Assembly (NCBI GenBank): GCA_002342685.1
Contig: DDQN01000036.1
Coordinates: forward strand, 16,388-80,387
Direction of reading: 5' to 3'
Length of the DNA stretch: 64,000 nt
Source of the DNA: Vibrio sp. UBA2441
GTDB taxonomy: Bacteria > Pseudomonadota > Gammaproteobacteria > Enterobacterales > Vibrionaceae
The number at the start of each line of letters is the position of its first letter. Within the stretch, counting starts at the first letter, position 1. The notes beneath the pieces were generated by a model. That model did no database searches, was not told the DNA's origin, and saw only the letters and a list, made by a program, of their open reading frames with translations. This document shows positions 7,016 through 16,183 of the stretch, in pieces. The translations under genes were made by a program, and so were the position numbers.

Positions 7016-9976
7016 CTAGCCAGCGTTTGGCTTAGTCATACCAGCGGAGGACTTGCTCCTTGCTGCTTGACTACCAGCCCCTTTAGCTTGAAAAACTTCA
7101 TCTCTAAATGGTGCGGCAACAACATCAATTTCTTTTAGCTCCTGTGGACCAGGTGCCTTAGCCATTGCCGAACTCGCATGCGCTTTTAATTTCGCAGGTT
7201 TCTGTGCAACAACCACTTTTTCTACTACTGATGATGTCTTAGTGATTTGTTTAGTCACAGGTTTTTCTGCAACTACACTTTCAGTAACTACATCTTCAGT
7301 AACTGTATTTTCAGCAACTACTGTTGGTGCTTCAACTTCAGCGGTTACTTCAACCGTAACAGGTGTTTCGGTGACTTCAGCGGCTACAGCAACTTCTTGA
7401 ATTACAGGTTTTTGTACTTCAACGACAGGAGCGATAATTGGCTGCTGTTCTTCTGCGGCTTTAAGGATGATCACTTTACCCATTGCCATTTCAGGGCAAG
7501 AGAATCCGCCCAATGTCATCACTTCAACTTCTTGTTTCTTGTTTCTGTTTCTGCTGCGCTCTTTACGGCTTGGTTTTGCTAAGTCGTATTTAGGCATTAC
7601 TTTACCCATAGCCATCTCTGGAGAGGCAACACCACCTTTGCGTAGGCGGAATGGGTTAGGTCTGCGATCGCGGCCACGACGACGACGCTGGCCACTGGCA
7701 CGTAAATGACGAGGTGAACGACGACTACGGCGTTTGCCCTCATCTTTTTCAGTCTCAACAACAGGCGCTTGCGTTTCGGCTACTTGCGCTTCAGCTACGG
7801 CCTTAACAGCGTTTACTTCGGTATCGATTACCGTTGTTTGCTCAGCCTTGTCTTGATCTTTCACTCGAACCGCTTTTTTAAGCTGACGACGTTGACGACG
7901 TTGCTTAACCTGTATCGCCTTTTCTTCAACTTCCGACTCAACTTGTGCGTCAGCGGCAAGTTGTTTGCCTTGTTCTGCAAGTTTAGAAGAAACTTTATTC
8001 GGTTTTCTGTCTTGTTTAGGTTTGCGGTTTTGCTCTTTTGCAGTCTGCTCAGGCTTGTTAGTAACTTGTTCTTCTTCGTTACGAACTGGCTTACGCTTAT
8101 TACGTCTGTTCTGATCGCGGTTACCTTGCTCTCGATTACCATCACGGTTATTCCGGCGACGATTATCGTTTCTGTCACGACGGTTTCGGTTATTGCGATT
8201 AGTATTTGGTTTTTCTTCTTTCTTCTCCTCAACGACGACTTCTTCTTCAGGAGCCCCGGCGAAGATATTAGCTAACGCTTTGAATAAACGAGAAACGATT
8301 CCTGGTTTATTTTCCTCGACTTTCTTGGCGACAGGTTGAGGTGCAGGCGCAGGTGTTGGTGCAGGTTGAGTCGGTGAAGTGAAGCCTTGAAGAGCAGGTT
8401 CTTCAATTTTCTTAGGCTTAATATCAATGACTTCTTGCTCAGCTTCAGCTTCTTTTAAGGCATCCAGCTTCTTCGGAACCAGATAAGAAAGTAGCTCTTG
8501 TTCTTCACCTTCTCGGATACGGACTACTTCAAAATGAGGAGTCTCCATATCTGAATTTGGAACGATGATGATCTTAACGTTTTGAGACTTCTCAATATGA
8601 TTTACTGAACGTCTTTTTTCGTTAAGCAGATAAGATGCTATCGCAACTGGAACAACCGCTAATACCTGAGAACTGTTGTCTTTTAATGCTTCTTCTTCAA
8701 TTAAACGAAGAACCGATAAAGCCAAAGACTCATTATCACGAACAACACCAGTACCTTTACAACGAGGGCAAATATGATGACTTGCTTCTGCTAAAGATGG
8801 GCTCAGGCGCTGACGTGACATTTCAAGCAAACCAAAGCGAGAAATTCGGCCTATCTGAACGCGAGCACGATCCATACGGACGGCTTCACGAAGGCGGCTT
8901 TCTACCTCACGTTGATGACGAACTGGCGTCATGTCGATGAAATCGATAACGACTAGGCCACCTAGATCTCGAAGTCGTAACTGACGTGCAATTTCATCAG
9001 CGGCTTCTAAGTTTGTATTTAACGCTGTTTCTTCTATATCACCGCCTTTTGTTGCTCTAGCGGAGTTAATATCGATAGAAGTTAACGCTTCTGTTGGGTC
9101 AATAACAATAGAACCACCAGAAGGAAGACGGACTTCGCGTTGGAAAGCAGATTCGATCTGACTCTCTATTTGATAGTGAGTAAACAGAGGTATTTCACCA
9201 TCGTATTTCTTCACTCGATTTAAGAAGTCTGGGCGCACAAACTGGATATGCTCACGTGCTCGCTCATAAATACTGTTGCTATCGATGAGGATTTCACCAA
9301 TATCACGACGTAAATAATCACGAATAGCACGAACAATGACGTTACTTTCCTGATGGATAAGGAAAGGTGCTGGTTTTGATTCTGCGGTTTCTTTGATCGC
9401 TTCAAAGCGATTGAGAAGCAGGTTCAAATCCCATTCTAATTCTTCGGCACTTTTACCAACGCCAGCAGTACGGACAATTAAGCCCATGCCTTGTGGAAGT
9501 TCAAGAGTACTCAGTGCTGCTTTTAGTTGTGTGCGCTCATCACCTTCGATTCGACGGGAAATGCCGCCTGCTCGAGGGTTATTAGGCATAAGAACTAAAT
9601 AACTGCCAGCCAGAGAGATAAAAGTGGTTAAGGCTGCACCTTTACTACCACGCTCTTCTTTCTCAACCTGTACGATAACTTCCTGGCCTTCTTCAAGTAC
9701 TTCTTTAATACTTGGACGACCTTGGTAGGTATAACCTTGTGGGAAATAATCGCGGGCGACTTCTTTGAGAGGAAGAAAACCGTGTCTTTCAGCGCCATAA
9801 TCAACAAAAGCGGCTTCCAAACTTGGTTCAATACGGGTGATACGTCCTTTGTAGATATTCGCTTTTTTAGATTCGTGGCCAGGGCTTTCGATATCAAGAT
9901 CGAAAAGTCGCTGTCCATCAACTAAAGCGACACGCAACTCTTCTTTTTGAGTTGCGTTTATTAACATTCTTTTCAT
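7016..9976 (-). CDS. rne: Ribonuclease E
   Basis: Essential endoribonuclease and scaffold of the RNA degradosome, 986 aa. The N-terminal half is very like E. coli RNase E: MKRMLINATQ start, S1 domain about residues 35-125, the DNase-I-like catalytic segment with SIDINSARAT and VVIDFIDM near 300-350, and the zinc-link CPRC near 402-405. The C-terminal half is low-complexity: an amphipathic membrane-anchor-like helix (IVSRLFKALANIFAG, about 557-575), basic stretches, an arginine-rich patch (RHLRASGQRRRRGRDRR) and two PEMAMGKV motifs at about 780-793 and 824-836 that resemble the enolase-binding segment of E. coli (ASPELASGKVWIRYP). The C-terminus, rich in A, G and K, fits a PNPase-contact tail. 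Confidence 0.97.
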   Translation of the reverse strand: MKRMLINATQKEELRVALVDGQRLFDLDIESPGHESKKANIYKGRITRIEPSLEAAFVDYGAERHGFLPLKEVARDYFPQGYTYQGRPSIKEVLEEGQEVIVQVEKEERGSKGAALTTFISLAGSYLVLMPNNPRAGGISRRIEGDERTQLKAALSTLELPQGMGLIVRTAGVGKSAEELEWDLNLLLNRFEAIKETAESKPAPFLIHQESNVIVRAIRDYLRRDIGEILIDSNSIYERAREHIQFVRPDFLNRVKKYDGEIPLFTHYQIESQIESAFQREVRLPSGGSIVIDPTEALTSIDINSARATKGGDIEETALNTNLEAADEIARQLRLRDLGGLVVIDFIDMTPVRHQREVESRLREAVRMDRARVQIGRISRFGLLEMSRQRLSPSLAEASHHICPRCKGTGVVRDNESLALSVLRLIEEEALKDNSSQVLAVVPVAIASYLLNEKRRSVNHIEKSQNVKIIIVPNSDMETPHFEVVRIREGEEQELLSYLVPKKLDALKEAEAEQEVIDIKPKKIEEPALQGFTSPTQPAPTPAPAPQPVAKKVEENKPGIVSRLFKALANIFAGAPEEEVVVEEKKEEKPNTNRNNRNRRDRNDNRRRNNRDGNREQGNRDQNRRNKRKPVRNEEEQVTNKPEQTAKEQNRKPKQDRKPNKVSSKLAEQGKQLAADAQVESEVEEKAIQVKQRRQRRQLKKAVRVKDQDKAEQTTVIDTEVNAVKAVAEAQVAETQAPVVETEKDEGKRRSRRSPRHLRASGQRRRRGRDRRPNPFRLRKGGVASPEMAMGKVMPKYDLAKPSRKERSRNRNKKQEVEVMTLGGFSCPEMAMGKVIILKAAEEQQPIIAPVVEVQKPVIQEVAVAAEVTETPVTVEVTAEVEAPTVVAENTVTEDVVTESVVAEKPVTKQITKTSSVVEKVVVAQKPAKLKAHASSAMAKAPGPQELKEIDVVAAPFRDEVFQAKGAGSQAARSKSSAGMTKPNAG

Positions 9977-10612
9977 TTTAGAAATTCTCGTTGTCTTCTC
10001 TTTGTTTTAATAATTTCACTTGTCGCTCAGCGTCGGTACTAATGGTGTCTGATCCCATGGTTTAATAAATGCAGCCTCACGGCTGGAAGGGATGCTCTCG
10101 GACACTCCAGTCATCAAGGGGAGTTTTAACCCCCTTGATCCACAACTTAGGTGGTGAATACTCAACATCAGTAAACGATGAGTAGTGCGACAAGCAAGCT
10201 TTATTCTTAATGTCTTACGCCATATGCAGCATCTTGATATAAAGCAATCTACTCATTTTGCTTTTTTTGTCGGGCAATTGAAAAAGTACAAAATATAATC
10301 AATTTACCCATTACAGGTGTGAACTATAGCAGTGAAGGGAAAATTCAGCAATCTGCTTTGTTATAAACAGGTTGATATTTTCCATTGAGAGATAATTTTT
10401 GATTACATAACGTGCTGATATTATTTAATATAGTTAGACTTGTTTGATAATTATCCAAATTTAATCCCTAATTTTATACACAAGACATTCTAATAAGGTT
10501 ATTTATTCAGAGTTCTGGGTTTTTTAGCTAGAAACGTTAGATTTATTTCCCTTTCTGATAAGTTCTCAAGAAAACGTGATTAATGCGGCTTTTGAATGTT
10601 AGAATGCGCGGC
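9977..10612. promoter_or_regulatory. rne 5' leader and divergent rne/rluC promoter region
   Basis: A 636-base gene-free spacer between rne (minus) and rluC (plus). Long structured rne leaders are known to mediate autoregulation in enterobacteria, and this one is of similar size. A perfect hairpin, ATCAAGGGG (10113-10121) with CCCCTTGAT (10131-10139), sits about 140 bases upstream of the rne start. The part nearest rluC is AT-rich and should carry both promoters. Only the hairpin is directly visible; the autoregulatory role is inferred from family knowledge. Confidence 0.55.
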
Positions 10613-11557
10613 ATGAATGAGATAAAAACCAAAGTACAATTTGTTGAAATTGACGCCGATATGGCGGGTCAGCGCATTGATAACTTCATGCGTAATCAAC
10701 TTAAAAACGTCCCTAAGAGTTTAATTTACCGAATTATTCGTAAAGGCGAAGTTCGTGTAAATAAAAAACGTATTAAGGCTGAATATAAGCTCAAAGCAGG
10801 CGATGTCGTGCGTGTTCCACCTGTTAAGATGGAAGAGACGGACACACCCGAAGTGCCAAATACAAAGCTTAACAAGGTCGCAGAGCTAGAAGACTGCATC
10901 ATTTATGAAGATGAGCATATGCTCATCTTGAATAAACCTTCAGGCACGGCGGTACATGGTGGTAGTGGCTTAAAGTTTGGCGCAATAGAAGCGTTGCGTG
11001 CGCTCCGGCCCCAGGCTAGATTTTTAGAATTAGTCCACCGTATTGACAGGGATACCTCTGGAATATTGCTGGTCGCTAAAAAGCGTTCGACATTGAGACA
11101 CTTACAAGCCCAGTTTAGAAATAAAACCGTTCAAAAATATTACTTCGCGTTGGTCATGGGGCAATGGAAGAACAACTGTAAAGTTGTGAATGCGCCTCTA
11201 CTTAAAAACGAAGTAAATAGTATTGTTCGGGTCAACCCCAACGGTAAGGCTTCAGAAACCCGATTTAAGGTTATCGAGAAGTTCGCCGATGCAACGTTAA
11301 TTCAAGCGAGTCCTATTACAGGTCGAACTCATCAAATTCGTGTTCATGCTCAATATACTGGTCACCCAATTGCGTGGGATGACAGGTATGGCGATAGACG
11401 ATTCGATGCTTATACGGGTAAGTTCGGGTTAGACCGACTGTTTCTTCACGCCGCACACATTAAGTTCATGCATCCATCAACAGAACAGTTAGTGGAAATT
11501 GACGCTGAGATGGAAGTGAAAATTAAGCGTGTATTGGAAAAGCTACGGGAAGAGTAG
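10613..11557 (+). CDS. rluC: 23S rRNA pseudouridine(955/2504/2580) synthase RluC
   Basis: Cytoplasmic pseudouridine synthase of the RluA family acting on 23S rRNA. An N-terminal S4 RNA-binding domain (QRIDNFMRNQL through KGEVRVNKKRIK) is followed by the catalytic domain with the RluA signature HRIDRDTSG, whose Asp is catalytic, and GRTHQIRVH. Close to E. coli RluC throughout. I chose the ATG giving MNEIKTKVQF, which aligns with the E. coli start; upstream ATGs at 10583 and 10604 are in frame, and none has a strong ribosome site. It is divergent from rne, as in E. coli. Confidence 0.95.
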   Translation: MNEIKTKVQFVEIDADMAGQRIDNFMRNQLKNVPKSLIYRIIRKGEVRVNKKRIKAEYKLKAGDVVRVPPVKMEETDTPEVPNTKLNKVAELEDCIIYEDEHMLILNKPSGTAVHGGSGLKFGAIEALRALRPQARFLELVHRIDRDTSGILLVAKKRSTLRHLQAQFRNKTVQKYYFALVMGQWKNNCKVVNAPLLKNEVNSIVRVNPNGKASETRFKVIEKFADATLIQASPITGRTHQIRVHAQYTGHPIAWDDRYGDRRFDAYTGKFGLDRLFLHAAHIKFMHPSTEQLVEIDAEMEVKIKRVLEKLREE

Positions 11558-11564
11558 TAGAAGC

Positions 11565-11622
11565 GGGTTATATGGGTTATGGGTTATGGGTTATAGGTTA
11601 TAGGTTATAGGTTATAGGTTAT
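11565..11622. repeat. Heptameric tandem array (GGGTTAT / AGGTTAT)
   Basis: Seven uninterrupted period-7 units occupy 11574-11622: three GGGTTAT followed by four AGGTTAT, preceded by a partial unit from 11565. The array starts 8 bases after the rluC stop, between convergent rluC and maf. A reverse-complement unit (ACCCATAA, 11684-11691) lies just before the maf stop, so the transcript could fold back over the whole spacer. There is no coding potential. Confidence 0.9.
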
Positions 11623-11695
11623 AGACGACAGGCGATAGTGCTAGGGAAATCAAATTCCCATGACCCACTCCCCATCTCCCACAACCCATAATCTG

Positions 11696-12271
11696 TCAGC
11701 CCAACACCTCAATCCCTTGCCGCTCTAGCATACTAATCAATTTAATGAGCGGTAAACCGATTAAGGTATTTGGGTCGTCACCTTCTAATTTTTTAAATAG
11801 AGCAATACCCAACCCTTCGCACATAAAACTGCCAGCACAATTTAATGGCATTTCTTTTGTGACGTAGTTTTCAATTTGATTTCGGTTCAGCTGACGAAAA
11901 TGAACGTTGAAGGTATCTAATTCCACTTCGTGCTGATTGGTTATGCTGTTGTAAAGAGCGATACCGGTATAGAAAGTGATGGTTTTGCCACTGGCGGCGA
12001 GCAATTGCTCAATGGCTTTCGCTTTAGTATGTGGTTTTCCGACAATGTCGCCATTTATTACGCAGACTTGATCCGAACCTATTACTAAGGCATCTGACTT
12101 AACTTGGCAGCTTTTAGCTTTAGTAATGGCTAGCCGTTGAACCAATTCTTGAGGTGTTTCGCCGGATAAAGGTGCTTCATCACAATCAGGTTTGGCGAGT
12201 TCAAATGGTATTGAAAGTTTATCCAAAATAGATTTTCTAAATGGAGAGGTAGAAGCAAGAACTAAATTCAT
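11696..12271 (-). CDS. yceF: Maf-family nucleoside triphosphate pyrophosphatase YceF
   Basis: Cytoplasmic nucleotide pyrophosphatase of the Maf superfamily. The YceF subgroup hydrolyses m7GTP, a likely housecleaning role. Motifs: LASTSPFR at the N-terminus, CDEAP, IGSDQVCV, GKPHTKAKAIEQL, FYTGIAL and AGSFMCEGLG, matching E. coli YceF along its length. The start chosen gives MNLVLASTSPFR; a second ATG nine bases earlier (MAHMNLV) is equally possible, and an upstream start at 12316 would add a hydrophobic extension not seen in the family. It is divergent from yceD and convergent with rluC. Confidence 0.93.
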   Translation of the reverse strand: MNLVLASTSPFRKSILDKLSIPFELAKPDCDEAPLSGETPQELVQRLAITKAKSCQVKSDALVIGSDQVCVINGDIVGKPHTKAKAIEQLLAASGKTITFYTGIALYNSITNQHEVELDTFNVHFRQLNRNQIENYVTKEMPLNCAGSFMCEGLGIALFKKLEGDDPNTLIGLPLIKLISMLERQGIEVLG

Positions 12272-12453
12272 GTGTGCCATGGTAAATAACTGGATTAATG
12301 AGAAGACTGCAAGCATAGCGTACTACTTAAGCCAGTTCAAAATACACAGAATCAATCATTTTGAACTGGCATGAGTATACGCATTAAAAAAGCACCACTT
12401 TTTTCATTTTTTTCTTTGACTCAAGACGATTAGGAAGATAATATTCGCGCCCT

Positions 12454-12978
12454 ATGCAAAAGGTAAAAATACCGCGATCGGTAGATCCTGCGAAAGCAGC
12501 ACAAAAACGACTTGACTATGATGGCATCATCCAGGCTAGTCTTTTTAAGCGCTTACTGGAATCAGTCGAAGGCGTAAAACGCGACGCAAAAGTCTCATTG
12601 TCATTTGAGCTTGATGAACAGCGATTAGTCGTTATCTCTGGTAAAGCTAACGTCGAAGTCGATTTAGAGTGTCAGCGCTGTAATGAAGTTTTCGCACATG
12701 AGTGCGATATTCAATTTACTTATACGCCTAATAAAGGCGAAAAAAGTGAAGAGAACACACCGGAAGAGTACGATTTGGTAGATCTAAACGAGTACGGTGA
12801 ATTAGACCTCATTCAGTTAGTTGAAGACGAGTTCATTCTAGGCTTACCTCAGATTGCAATGCACGATCAAGCGGACTGTAGCGTTAATTCAAATAACTTA
12901 GTATTTGGTGATCTTCCTGAAGAAGTTGAGGAAGAAAAACCGAATCCTTTCGAAGTTTTAAAGAACTTAAAACGTTAA
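12454..12978 (+). CDS. yceD: YceD family protein (DUF177), 23S rRNA accumulation protein
   Basis: 174-residue cytoplasmic protein of the YceD/DUF177 family, linked in E. coli to 23S rRNA accumulation. It carries the characteristic cysteine-containing segment DLECQRCNEVF near residue 70 and acidic stretches (EENTPEEYDLVDLNEYGELDL), and ends PNPFEVLKNLKR, typical of the family. It is immediately upstream of rpmF, the conserved order in gammaproteobacteria, and probably starts the rpmF-plsX-fab operon. Confidence 0.93.
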   Translation: MQKVKIPRSVDPAKAAQKRLDYDGIIQASLFKRLLESVEGVKRDAKVSLSFELDEQRLVVISGKANVEVDLECQRCNEVFAHECDIQFTYTPNKGEKSEENTPEEYDLVDLNEYGELDLIQLVEDEFILGLPQIAMHDQADCSVNSNNLVFGDLPEEVEEEKPNPFEVLKNLKR

Positions 12979-13011
12979 TTCGTTTAAAGTTAAGACAAAG
13001 GAGTAGGGTCA

Positions 13012-13182
13012 ATGGCCGTACAAAAGAGCAAAAAATCACGTTCAATGCGTGGCATGCGTCGTTCACACGATGCGCTAACTACAGCTGCAGTATCTGTAGA
13101 CGCAACTTCAGGTGAAACTCACCTACGTCACAACGTGACTGTCGACGGTTACTACCGTGGCAAAAAGGTTATCAACAAGTAA
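13012..13182 (+). CDS. rpmF: 50S ribosomal protein L32
   Basis: 56-residue ribosomal protein of the large subunit, starting MAVQKSKKSRSMRGMRRSHD and ending YYRGKKVINK, nearly identical in layout to E. coli L32. It is the zinc-free form: no CxxC pairs are present. An AAGGAG ribosome site precedes the ATG. It lies 33 bases after yceD and 9 bases before plsX, the conserved yceD-rpmF-plsX order. It is shorter than a 60-codon cutoff and easily missed. Confidence 0.97.
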   Translation: MAVQKSKKSRSMRGMRRSHDALTTAAVSVDATSGETHLRHNVTVDGYYRGKKVINK

Positions 13183-13191
13183 GGTTGACCT

Positions 13192-14217
13192 TTGCAAACT
13201 ATTACCGTTGCACTTGATGCAATGGGCGGGGACTTCGGTCCTCGCGTAACAGTGCCTGCCGCCGTGCAGGCATTGTCGCATTTCCCAGAGCTAAAAGTGA
13301 TCTTGATAGGTGATCAAAGCACGATCACATCTCAATTATATAAACTGGGCAAAAACCCAGATTCTCGTCTGTCTATCTTGCATAGCGAACGCACTATTTC
13401 GAATTCAGAAAAACCCTCACTAGCATTACGTAAAAGTGAAGGTACCTCTATGCGTATGGCGCTAGATTTAGTCGCACAGGGAAACGCCGATGCTTGTTTG
13501 AGCGGAGGAAATACCGGTGCATTAATGGCACTTTCTCGTTTCCGTCTCAAATTGTTACCCGGTATAGAGCGGCCAGCTTTGGTTTCGGCACTACCAACTG
13601 CATTGGGCAATAAGACCTGGATGTTAGATTTAGGGGCGAATGTTTCTGTCGATGCTGATACATTATTTCAATTTGCGGTGATGGGCAGTGCTCTGGCTCA
13701 GGAGCATCTTAATACACCACCAAGGGTGGCTATATTAAATATTGGTGAAGAAGAGATTAAAGGGAACGATTTAGTCAAACGTTGCGCTGAGATGCTCAGC
13801 CAGACAAAATCCATAAATTACACCGGATATATTGAAGGCAACCAATTGCTACACGATGCAGCTGATGTTGTGGTTTGTGATGGCTTTGTCGGTAACGTTT
13901 GCTTAAAGACATCTGAAGGTGTCGCCCATCTTTTTATCAATAAACTTAAAGCGCATATGTCGGCATCAACTCTAAAGGGTTGGATTGCAAGAAAATTATT
14001 TTCTGAGTTATTTAATGAGTTAAAAACACTGAACCCCGACCAGTATAATGGTGCAAGTTTGTTAGGATTGCGCGGCATCGTAATAAAAAGTCATGGAAGT
14101 GCTGATGTAACTGCTATTATCAATGCCATTGGTGAGGCAGTATACGAAGTCAGGCGACAAGTCCCAAGCCGTATAAGCGATCGTTTGGAAGCGGTTTTAC
14201 TAGAGAGGCATTATTAG
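13192..14217 (+). CDS. plsX: Phosphate acyltransferase PlsX
   Basis: Cytoplasmic peripheral-membrane enzyme that makes acyl-phosphate from acyl-ACP for phospholipid synthesis, 341 aa. Family motifs are visible: ALDAMGGDFGP at the N-terminus, SGGNTGALMA near 106, LDLGANV, NIGEEEIKG, VCDGFVGNV and NPDQYNGASLLGLRG. The start is TTG, with AAGG about seven bases upstream; no ATG in frame would keep the ALDAMGGD motif. It sits between rpmF and fabH in the fab operon. Confidence 0.96.
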   Translation: MQTITVALDAMGGDFGPRVTVPAAVQALSHFPELKVILIGDQSTITSQLYKLGKNPDSRLSILHSERTISNSEKPSLALRKSEGTSMRMALDLVAQGNADACLSGGNTGALMALSRFRLKLLPGIERPALVSALPTALGNKTWMLDLGANVSVDADTLFQFAVMGSALAQEHLNTPPRVAILNIGEEEIKGNDLVKRCAEMLSQTKSINYTGYIEGNQLLHDAADVVVCDGFVGNVCLKTSEGVAHLFINKLKAHMSASTLKGWIARKLFSELFNELKTLNPDQYNGASLLGLRGIVIKSHGSADVTAIINAIGEAVYEVRRQVPSRISDRLEAVLLERHY

Positions 14218-14222
14218 TCTTC

Positions 14223-15176
14223 ATGTTTAGCAAAATATTAGGAACAGGCAGCTACCTGCCATCTCAAGTGCGTACTAACGCAGATTTGGAGAAAATGGTA
14301 GATACTAGCGACGAGTGGATCGTAACTCGAACTGGAATTAAAGAACGTCGTATTGCTGCAGAAGATGAATCTGTCGCAGACATGGCAACTATTGCTGCAA
14401 AAAATGCGATAGAAATGGCTGGTATCGACAACAGTGACATTGACCTTATCATTGTCGCAACTACCAGCGGTGGTTATGCGTTCCCTTCCGCGGCGTGCCA
14501 AGTTCAGGCCGACCTTGATATTCATGGTTGCCCGGCGTTTGATATCGCTGCCGCCTGTTCAGGTTTTATTTACGCGCTGTCGGTGGCTGATCAACATATT
14601 AAATCAGGTATGTGTAAAAACGTGCTTGTTATAGGTTCTGATGCCCTTTCAAAAACATGCGACGAAACTGACCGTTCTACAGTTATAATTTTTGGTGATG
14701 GTGCCGGCGCTGTGGTTATTGGAGCAAGCGAAGAACAAGGTATCATCTCTACACACCTTAAAGCCGATGGTCGTTTCGGAGAGCTTTTAAGCCTTCCATA
14801 CCCTGATCGTGTCGACCAGGATGCCGATAAATGGCTGCATATGGCTGGTAATGAGGTTTTCAAAGTTGCCGTAACTCAGCTTTCAAATATCGTAAAAGAG
14901 ACGCTGGCAGCGAATGATATGGACAAGTCAGAGATTGACTGGCTGGTTCCTCATCAGGCAAATTACCGCATCATCGCTGCAACCGCGAAGAAGTTGTCAC
15001 TACCGTTAGAACAGGTAGTGCTAACATTGGATAAGCACGGAAACACTTCGGCGGCAAGTGTGCCATCTGCTCTGGATGAAGCAGTAAGAGATGGTCGAAT
15101 TCGACGTGGACACACGGTGCTTCTTGAAGCATTCGGTGGTGGCTTCACATGGGGATCTGCTCTCGTCAGGTTCTAA
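14223..15176 (+). CDS. fabH: Beta-ketoacyl-ACP synthase III (FabH)
   Basis: Starts fatty acid synthesis by condensing acetyl-CoA with malonyl-ACP. The Cys-His-Asn triad is intact at the same positions as in E. coli: C112 in AACSGF, H244 in PHQANYR and N274 in GNTSAAS. 317 aa, the usual length, ending EAFGGGFTWGSALVRF. The ATG is 5 bases after the plsX stop, so the two are probably translationally linked. Confidence 0.97.
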   Translation: MFSKILGTGSYLPSQVRTNADLEKMVDTSDEWIVTRTGIKERRIAAEDESVADMATIAAKNAIEMAGIDNSDIDLIIVATTSGGYAFPSAACQVQADLDIHGCPAFDIAAACSGFIYALSVADQHIKSGMCKNVLVIGSDALSKTCDETDRSTVIIFGDGAGAVVIGASEEQGIISTHLKADGRFGELLSLPYPDRVDQDADKWLHMAGNEVFKVAVTQLSNIVKETLAANDMDKSEIDWLVPHQANYRIIAATAKKLSLPLEQVVLTLDKHGNTSAASVPSALDEAVRDGRIRRGHTVLLEAFGGGFTWGSALVRF

Positions 15177-15244
15177 ATTATTATTCAGGTGAGGTAACAA
15201 CCGCACCTTTTTTGATTATTGCATTGCTTAAAGGAAAAATAACT

Positions 15245-16168
15245 ATGAGCAAGTTTGCTATCGTATTTCCGGGTCAAGGTTCTCAAGCTCTAGGTATGCT
15301 TGCTGAACTTGGCGAAACATTTGATGTTGTAAAACAGACATTTGCCGAAGCATCTGAAGTATTAGGCTACGACCTGTGGGCACTTACTCAAAATGGCCCA
15401 GCAGAAGATCTAAACCAGACGTTTCGAACTCAGCCTGCGCTACTGGCTTCTTCCGTTGCTATTTGGCGTGTGTGGCAAGAACAAGGCTTAGCTCAACCAG
15501 AAAACTTAGCAGGTCATAGCTTAGGTGAATATTCTGCTTTGGTTTGCGCTGGTGTTATTGATTTCAAGCAAGCTATTAAGCTTGTTGAATTACGTGGTCA
15601 GCTGATGCAAGAAGCCGTCCCTGCGGGTGTAGGTGCAATGTATGCCATCATCGGATTAGCTGATGATGCAATTGCTAAAGCGTGTGAAGAAGCGGCTCAA
15701 GGCGAAGTGGTATCACCGGTAAACTATAACTCACCGGGTCAGGTGGTCATCGCTGGTAATAAAGCCGCGGTTGAAAGAGCAGGGGCGCTTTGTAAAGAAG
15801 CTGGAGCGAAAAGGGCGTTACCTTTGCCAGTTTCTGTTCCATCTCACTGTGCATTGATGCAGCCAGCAGCGGATAAACTAGCTATTGCTTTGCAAGATAT
15901 TGAGTTTAATACCCCCGTCGTTCCTGTTATTAACAATGTTGATGTTATCGCAGAAACCGATCCGGAAAACATCAAGAAAGCATTGGTACGTCAGCTGCAT
16001 AGCCCTGTTCGTTGGACCGAAGGCGTTCAGAAAATGAATGATGACGGTATAGAGAAACTTTATGAGCTAGGTCCAGGTAAGGTATTAACAGGCCTTACAA
16101 AACGTATAGTAAAAACATTGACCGCAGCAGCGGTAAATGATGTTGCTTCTTTAGAAGCCGCGAAGTAA
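15245..16168 (+). CDS. fabD: Malonyl-CoA:ACP transacylase (FabD)
   Basis: Transfers malonyl from CoA to ACP. The N-terminal FPGQGSQ loop and the nucleophile motif GHSLGEYSALVCAG with S92, the E. coli position, are clear, as is the histidine in VPSHCALM near 200. The true start is the ATG giving MSKFAIVFPGQGSQ, after an AAAGGAAAAA ribosome site; an in-frame start at 15149 would overlap fabH and add 32 non-family residues. 307 aa. The gene lies between fabH and fabG. Confidence 0.97.
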   Translation: MSKFAIVFPGQGSQALGMLAELGETFDVVKQTFAEASEVLGYDLWALTQNGPAEDLNQTFRTQPALLASSVAIWRVWQEQGLAQPENLAGHSLGEYSALVCAGVIDFKQAIKLVELRGQLMQEAVPAGVGAMYAIIGLADDAIAKACEEAAQGEVVSPVNYNSPGQVVIAGNKAAVERAGALCKEAGAKRALPLPVSVPSHCALMQPAADKLAIALQDIEFNTPVVPVINNVDVIAETDPENIKKALVRQLHSPVRWTEGVQKMNDDGIEKLYELGPGKVLTGLTKRIVKTLTAAAVNDVASLEAAK

Positions 16169-16183
16169 GAAGAGAGACAGAGA

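Noticed and set aside
7247..8275. Long plus-strand open frames opposite rne, rich in Phe, Leu, Arg and Tyr
   Set aside because: They mirror the low-complexity C-terminal half of RNase E, have no ribosome sites and no recognisable domains; composition explains the absence of stops.
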